Part shown: positions 22,441 to 25,756 of the stretch, in pieces
Layout of the letters: every line of letters starts with the position of its first letter
How positions within the stretch are numbered: the stretch's first letter is position 1
Assembly: GCA_937915735.1 (NCBI GenBank)
Contig: CALGGS010000095.1
Location: forward strand, 1 to 25,756
Direction: 5' to 3'
Source of the DNA: an uncultured Treponema sp.
GTDB lineage: Bacteria > Spirochaetota > Spirochaetia > Treponematales > Treponemataceae
Length of the DNA: 25,756 nt
Program-made: the position numbers and the translations under genes
The notes under the pieces: generated by a model
What the model was told of the DNA's origin: nothing
Database searches by the model: none
What the model saw: only the letters and a program-made list of their open reading frames with translations

Positions 22441-22845
22441 TTATTTTTTCATTAAATCCGCAAGAGTTACGCTGTCCAAATAGCCTTCGATTAGTTCATC
22501 TAACTTTGACCACATATTGACTGTCCTGCATTTTTCTTTTTTAGGGCATAAGGGAGCGCCTTTTTCAAGGCAGGCAACGGGGGCGAGTGTTCCTTCTGTA
22601 AGGCGCAGAATCTCCCCGACCTTGTATTCTTCCGGTGAACGGTTGAGCTTGTAGCCGCCACTCTTTCCGTGAACGGCATCTACGAATCCGTTTTTTGAAA
22701 GAAGAGTCATAATCGATTCTATGTATTTTTGGGATATTTCCTGCCTTTCAGCGACCTCTTTGAGAGGAATCCTTTCGTCCTCGGAATGTTCCGCAATATC
22801 AGTAAGAACCCTGAGCGCATAACGGCCCCTTGTAGAAACTATCAT
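22441..22845 (-). CDS. Rrf2-family transcriptional regulator with three-cysteine cluster motif
   Basis: This 134-aa winged-helix regulator begins MIVSTRGRYALRVLTDIAEH and has the recognition-helix segment ISQKYIESIMTLLSKNGFV, followed by VHGKSGGYKLNRSPEEYKVGEILRLTEG. Cys92, Cys100 and Cys106 match the spacing class used by IscR to bind an iron-sulphur cluster, so it is probably redox- or iron-responsive. It starts 12 nt after the mnmA stop with an AGAGGT site and is followed by the UPF0016 transporter. No iscS or iscU gene is nearby, so the target set is open: Fe-S assembly elsewhere or local genes. Confidence 0.85.
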   Translation of the reverse strand: MIVSTRGRYALRVLTDIAEHSEDERIPLKEVAERQEISQKYIESIMTLLSKNGFVDAVHGKSGGYKLNRSPEEYKVGEILRLTEGTLAPVACLEKGAPLCPKKEKCRTVNMWSKLDELIEGYLDSVTLADLMKK

Positions 22846-22857
22846 CTTTTACCTCTC

Positions 22858-24024
22858 TTATTTTACTATAATTCCGCTTCCGACGACTACATTGTCATTG
22901 TAAAGAACCAATGACTGCCCCGGAGTTACGGCGTATTGCTCTTCATCGAAGGTGACCCTCCAGGCCTGTCCCTTGTACTCCGTTTTGTCTGATTCATCCG
23001 GCGTATAGCGCTCGATTTTACCGATTGCTGTCCTGCTCCTGAGCCTTATCTTGCAAGAGGCTTCAAAAGTCTCCCTTGGCTCTACACCTGCCGGCCAGAC
23101 AAAATCATCTGCTATGAGGCTTGCAGAATTTAACTCAGATTTTTCGGCAAGAACGATTTGATTTTTTTCGGCATCAATTTTTTTGACATAGTATGGAACG
23201 GGCCCCGCAACTCCAAGTCCGCGCCTTTGTCCGATTGTGTAGTGCTCGATTCCCTTGTGCCGGCCAATGACTTTTCCCTGCGTGTTCACGAAATCCCCCG
23301 GAACGGAAGGCTTGTCTCCAAAAAGTGCGTCGATGTATTTTATGTCGATGAAATCCTGACTTTCCTTTCGAGCCGCCGCTTTCAGGTTCGCTTTTTTTGC
23401 AAGCTCAATCACATCTGATTTTTTTATATTTGAGAGGGGAAATCTGACTTTTTCCAAAATTTCTGACGGAACCCGGCACAAAAAATATGTCTGGTCCTTT
23501 GACTCATCGCTTGCGCAGGAAATCATATTCGGTCTTTTTTCAGTTCCCCAAAGTCCTTCTTCTGGACGGACAATTGCGGCGTAGTGTCCTGTGCAGAAAT
23601 AATCAAATTTTATGTTCAGCTTTTTTACGCCCGCCAAAAGGGCGCCGAATTTTATGAAGCGGTTGCATCGGATGCAAGGGTTCGGCGTCTTTCCGCTTCT
23701 GTATTCAGCGGTAAAATAGTCCAGGACCTCCCTGTTGTAGTCAGAGCTTACATCAATAACATGATATTCAATTCCGTGCTCCTCGCAAAATTTCGTACAT
23801 TCATCTATATTTTCTTGCTCGTCAGGCCCGTAGCATGCTTCGTGAAAGGCCTTTTCTGCTTCGACGGCAGGAATGTGACCGTCCCAAAGAGACATTGTAA
23901 CTCCGATTACATTGCAGCCCTTTTCTTTCAGAAGGAGGGCAGTTAAGGTTGAGTCGACTCCGCCAGACATACCTACGACAACAGTTGAGCCGCTTTCCGG
24001 CAAGGGTAATTGTGTATATTTCAT
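22858..24024 (-). CDS. mnmA: tRNA-specific 2-thiouridylase MnmA, variant active-site type
   Basis: This 388-aa protein thiolates U34 of Lys/Glu/Gln tRNAs. The PP-loop reads VVVGMSGGVDSTLTAL (16-30). Further motifs are TPNPCIRCNRFIKFG (113-127), FCTGHYAA, SKDQTYFLCRVP (185-196), GIEHYTIGQRRGLGVAG, and a C-terminal beta-barrel that ends AVTPGQSLVLYND. Two active-site points are unusual. The Asp-x-x-Cys of E. coli is Cys117-x-x-Cys120, and the second catalytic cysteine (ESQGICF in other members) is replaced in ESQDFIDIKYI (221-231). The gene has a promoter inside the 3' end of pflX ending 7 nt from the ATG, and probably leads the rrf2-UPF0016 genes. Confidence 0.85.
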   Translation of the reverse strand: MKYTQLPLPESGSTVVVGMSGGVDSTLTALLLKEKGCNVIGVTMSLWDGHIPAVEAEKAFHEACYGPDEQENIDECTKFCEEHGIEYHVIDVSSDYNREVLDYFTAEYRSGKTPNPCIRCNRFIKFGALLAGVKKLNIKFDYFCTGHYAAIVRPEEGLWGTEKRPNMISCASDESKDQTYFLCRVPSEILEKVRFPLSNIKKSDVIELAKKANLKAAARKESQDFIDIKYIDALFGDKPSVPGDFVNTQGKVIGRHKGIEHYTIGQRRGLGVAGPVPYYVKKIDAEKNQIVLAEKSELNSASLIADDFVWPAGVEPRETFEASCKIRLRSRTAIGKIERYTPDESDKTEYKGQAWRVTFDEEQYAVTPGQSLVLYNDNVVVGSGIIVK

Positions 24025-24031
24025 ACTATGT

Positions 24032-24060
24032 ATTATATTTGATTTTACCTAGTAACACAA
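24032..24060 (-). promoter_or_regulatory. mnmA promoter, TTGTGT-17-TATAAT, adjacent to start codon
   Basis: On the - strand, TTGTGT (24055-24060) lies in the last codons of the pflX-like gene. A perfect TATAAT (24032-24037) follows after 17 nt, and the mnmA ATG 7 nt after that. No ribosome site is present. Confidence 0.65.
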
Positions 24061-25067
24061 TGGGAAGCAAAATTGCACCAGCCCTTCCTCCAGTGCCAGA
24101 CGGGTTTTGCCAGCTTGTAGCTGAAGGGCTGAGTTTTCTCGAAGTCTGGAAGCCATTCCGTGTCAGCGCACAAATCCTGATAAAAGAGATAGTCAAAATC
24201 GTAGGCTTCTATTAAATCTCGCAAGTCCTTGTCCTCGTTTTCGCTTACGAGACGATTTTCGATTACGCTGAGAGATTTTTTCCGTTTAGTAAGATTTTCC
24301 TCGCTGTCCTTGAAGGGAACAGGCGTGTACTGGCTCATAAGTGAGATTATTGCCTTTGTGTCAGCGTTTTCCTTCAGCCACTCTAAAACATCTGCCGTTT
24401 CAAAAAATCTTCCCGGTAAAAAAAGGTGACGGATAATCACTCCCTGCAGGATTTTTTCTTTTTCGACTCCGTCTTTTTTTATGCTCGTAAACTTCAGGGG
24501 ATTGTGTTCTATCATCCATAAAATTGCTTTTTTTGCTTTTTCAGGATAATCCCTTGCGTCACAAAGAGAGCTTGAAAGCTCGCCGCTTAAAGTTTTTAAA
24601 TCCGGAAGATAGATTGTTACTAGCCCGTTTAGCATTTTCAGGGCTTCAACTTCGTCATAGCCGCTTGAATTCCAGCAGACAGGAATCTTAAGGCCTCTTT
24701 TTAGCGCTTCCTCCAGTCCCTGAGCAATCGCAAAGGTGTGATGGCTTCCTGTTACGAGATTAATGTTTTCAGCGCCAGCCTCTTCAAGCCTGAGACAAAT
24801 TTCTGCAAATTCTTCTTTTGAAACAGCTTTTCCCATTCCCTGCTGGCTAATCTGGTAGTTCTGGCAGAAGGCACAGCGTAAATTGCAGCCAGTCAGAAAA
24901 ATCGTTCCGCTTCCGCCGTGAACCGTAATCAAAGGCTCCTCTCCAAAATGAAGGCAGGCGACAGCTATGCGGATGTCTGATGGCTCTTTGCAAAATCCGA
25001 GAGAAGAATATCGGTTTACCCCGCATTTTCGCGGGCAAAGAAGGCAGTTCTCGTAAAAATCTTTCAT
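24045..25067 (-). CDS. pflX: Radical SAM protein of the PflX (COG1313) type
   Basis: This 340-aa protein has a radical SAM cluster motif, GCNLRCAFCQNYQ (Cys61, Cys65, Cys68), and an N-terminal cysteine set, CLLCPRKCGVNR (Cys8, Cys11, Cys15). Between them, IRIAVACLHFGEEPLIT and HGGSGTIFLTG are typical of COG1313 proteins annotated as pyruvate-formate-lyase-activating-enzyme homologues. LVTGSHHTFAIAQGL and VCWNSSGYD follow. The true substrate of the family is not settled, and no glycyl-radical enzyme gene is adjacent. The ATG lies 14 nt after the 136-aa gene's stop. No Shine-Dalgarno is present in that spacer, so translation may depend on coupling. Confidence 0.82.
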   Translation of the reverse strand: MKDFYENCLLCPRKCGVNRYSSLGFCKEPSDIRIAVACLHFGEEPLITVHGGSGTIFLTGCNLRCAFCQNYQISQQGMGKAVSKEEFAEICLRLEEAGAENINLVTGSHHTFAIAQGLEEALKRGLKIPVCWNSSGYDEVEALKMLNGLVTIYLPDLKTLSGELSSSLCDARDYPEKAKKAILWMIEHNPLKFTSIKKDGVEKEKILQGVIIRHLFLPGRFFETADVLEWLKENADTKAIISLMSQYTPVPFKDSEENLTKRKKSLSVIENRLVSENEDKDLRDLIEAYDFDYLFYQDLCADTEWLPDFEKTQPFSYKLAKPVWHWRKGWCNFASHCVTR

Positions 25068-25081
25068 AAGTCAGCGTCTGC

Positions 25082-25492
25082 TTAAGACAAGGCCCCGTTC
25101 TGTAAAATCAAATTCATCATATTCTGCAATGAGTCTAAATCAAGGTTTTCTGCCTCATCGTCAACAAAATCCCTCAGGGTTTCCCAGTCATCGCTTGTAA
25201 GGGAAGAAAAATCTGCCTCTTCGTCACTGTCGCAAAAATTCTGGAAAGCCTTAATCTTTTCGATGTTCTCTTCTGAAGGCTCGTTTTCTAAATCCTGTGA
25301 GCCAAAAACATAAGTGTTGAGCCAGTAGTCGCTTATGGAAACTGCAAGTGAGCCAAGATTCCGGTTGTTGTTGGCAAAAAGCTGAGAAATTTGAGTGCAG
25401 GCGCGTTTTGCATCGTAATGCCCGCCATTATTCGCCCTGTCGTGTTTTATAGTCCGTTGAATATCAGATAAAAATTTGTCGATTGTTGTCAT
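25082..25492 (-). CDS. Acidic protein of unknown function
   Basis: I do not recognise this 136-aa soluble protein. It is helical by appearance and strongly acidic in its second half (DSDEEADFSSLTSDDWETL). It has no cysteine pair, signal peptide or membrane segment. The start at 25492 (MTTIDKFLSDIQR) is chosen over an upstream ATG at 25528 because a TTGCAA-17-TATAAT promoter ends 7 nt before it and the longer version would run through that promoter. It is the first gene of a probable two-gene unit with the pflX-like gene. Confidence 0.65.
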   Translation of the reverse strand: MTTIDKFLSDIQRTIKHDRANNGGHYDAKRACTQISQLFANNNRNLGSLAVSISDYWLNTYVFGSQDLENEPSEENIEKIKAFQNFCDSDEEADFSSLTSDDWETLRDFVDDEAENLDLDSLQNMMNLILQNGALS

Positions 25493-25499
25493 AAAAATT

Positions 25500-25528
25500 A
25501 TTATAGCGAAGAAAGCTGAAAGTTGCAA
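25500..25528 (-). promoter_or_regulatory. Promoter of the 136-aa gene, TTGCAA-17-TATAAT, adjacent to start codon
   Basis: On the - strand, TTGCAA (25523-25528) is 17 nt from a perfect TATAAT (25500-25505), and the ATG at 25492 lies 7 nt later. No ribosome site is present. Confidence 0.7.
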
Positions 25529-25603
25529 AGAAGTTCATCTTTTGAAAAAGTAAAACGAGTCAGACCTGGAATAAAATTCTTCTAAAAAATCTTCTCTCTT
25601 ACA

Positions 25604-25632
25604 TTGAGTAAAATCCTTAAATCATCTATAAT
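25604..25632 (+). promoter_or_regulatory. oadG promoter, TTGAGT-17-TATAAT
   Basis: TTGAGT (25604-25609) and TATAAT (25627-25632) are 17 nt apart. The leader to the ATG at 25678 is about 38 nt and contains a strong TTGGAGGAA ribosome site, in contrast to the leaderless-type promoters nearby. Confidence 0.65.
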
Positions 25633-25677
25633 TATTCCCAAATTTTATTTTTAGTTATCATATCCGTTGGAGGAATT

Positions 25678-25756
25678 ATGACAATCGCTGAAATGCTTAA
25701 TCAGAGTATTATCCTTACTCTGCTTGGTATGTGTGTTGTTTTCAGCTTCCTCGTTA
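25678..25756 (+). CDS. oadG: OadG-like sodium-pump decarboxylase gamma subunit, N-terminus only
   Basis: Only the first 26 residues are visible before the window ends: MTIAEMLNQSIILTLLG followed by MCVVFSFLV. A single N-terminal membrane helix with the pattern LLGMxVVFxFL is characteristic of OadG, the small membrane subunit that anchors oxaloacetate or methylmalonyl-CoA decarboxylase sodium pumps. A GGAGG site 4 nt before the ATG supports the start. The alpha and beta subunit genes would be expected just downstream, outside the window. The call is provisional because the fragment is short. Confidence 0.65.
   Translation, partial: MTIAEMLNQSIILTLLGMCVVFSFLV

Noticed and set aside
1..25756. 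Mobile element, prophage, toxin-antitoxin pair, CRISPR array or tRNA gene
   Set aside because: No transposase, integrase, phage or Cas-like proteins, no regularly spaced repeats, and no cloverleaf-like sequence was seen. The spacers are short and fully described by promoters, hairpins or A/T-rich sequence.

Overview
The window is a compact, housekeeping-rich chromosomal segment, most likely from a Treponema-type spirochaete. That assignment is an inference. It rests on moderate to low G+C, A/T-rich spacers, Gram-negative lipoprotein and outer-membrane-style signals, a moxR/Bat (aerotolerance-type) operon, a PflX-like radical SAM enzyme, and the start of an oadG-type sodium-pump decarboxylase locus at the right edge. 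No insertion sequence, prophage, CRISPR array, rRNA or tRNA gene was seen. The longest gene-free stretch is about 190 bp.

Layout. 1-670: N-terminal part of tex, cut by the left edge. 775-3814: an ABC-transporter lipoprotein on the + strand converging on two PotB/PotC-like permeases on the - strand, with no ATPase gene in between. 3920-8776: five + strand genes. These are a TatD nuclease with a 4-nt-overlapping periplasmic protein, a divergent PRPP synthetase, a short FGGY kinase and a HAD phosphatase. 8847-11596: purH (transformylase domain only) followed by cysS on the - strand. 11674-12645: a drug/metabolite exporter converging on the Bat operon. 12642-18348: moxR, a DUF58/VWA protein, a BatD-like protein, BatA, BatB and a BatC-like TPR lipoprotein. 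18526-19815: an aminotransferase. 19878-25492: a run of - strand genes: a 136-aa acidic protein, pflX-like, mnmA, a three-cysteine Rrf2 regulator, a UPF0016 Mn/Ca transporter, a 143-aa unknown and miaB. 25678 to the end: start of oadG.

Functional links. The MoxR ATPase and the VWA proteins form one membrane-associated module. MiaB and MnmA are both tRNA thiolation/modification enzymes and flank an IscR-like regulator. Prs and PurH belong to nucleotide synthesis.

The most striking pattern is regulatory. Nine genes (tex, tatD, the HAD gene, purH, the EamA gene, moxR, the aminotransferase, mnmA and the 136-aa gene) have a sigma70-like -10 box ending only 6 to 9 nt before their ATG and no Shine-Dalgarno sequence, so their mRNAs are predicted to be leaderless. 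Other genes carry strong GGAGG-type sites, so two initiation modes appear to be interleaved. A second unexplained structure is a 132-nt block of three consecutive long hairpins inside the Bat operon.
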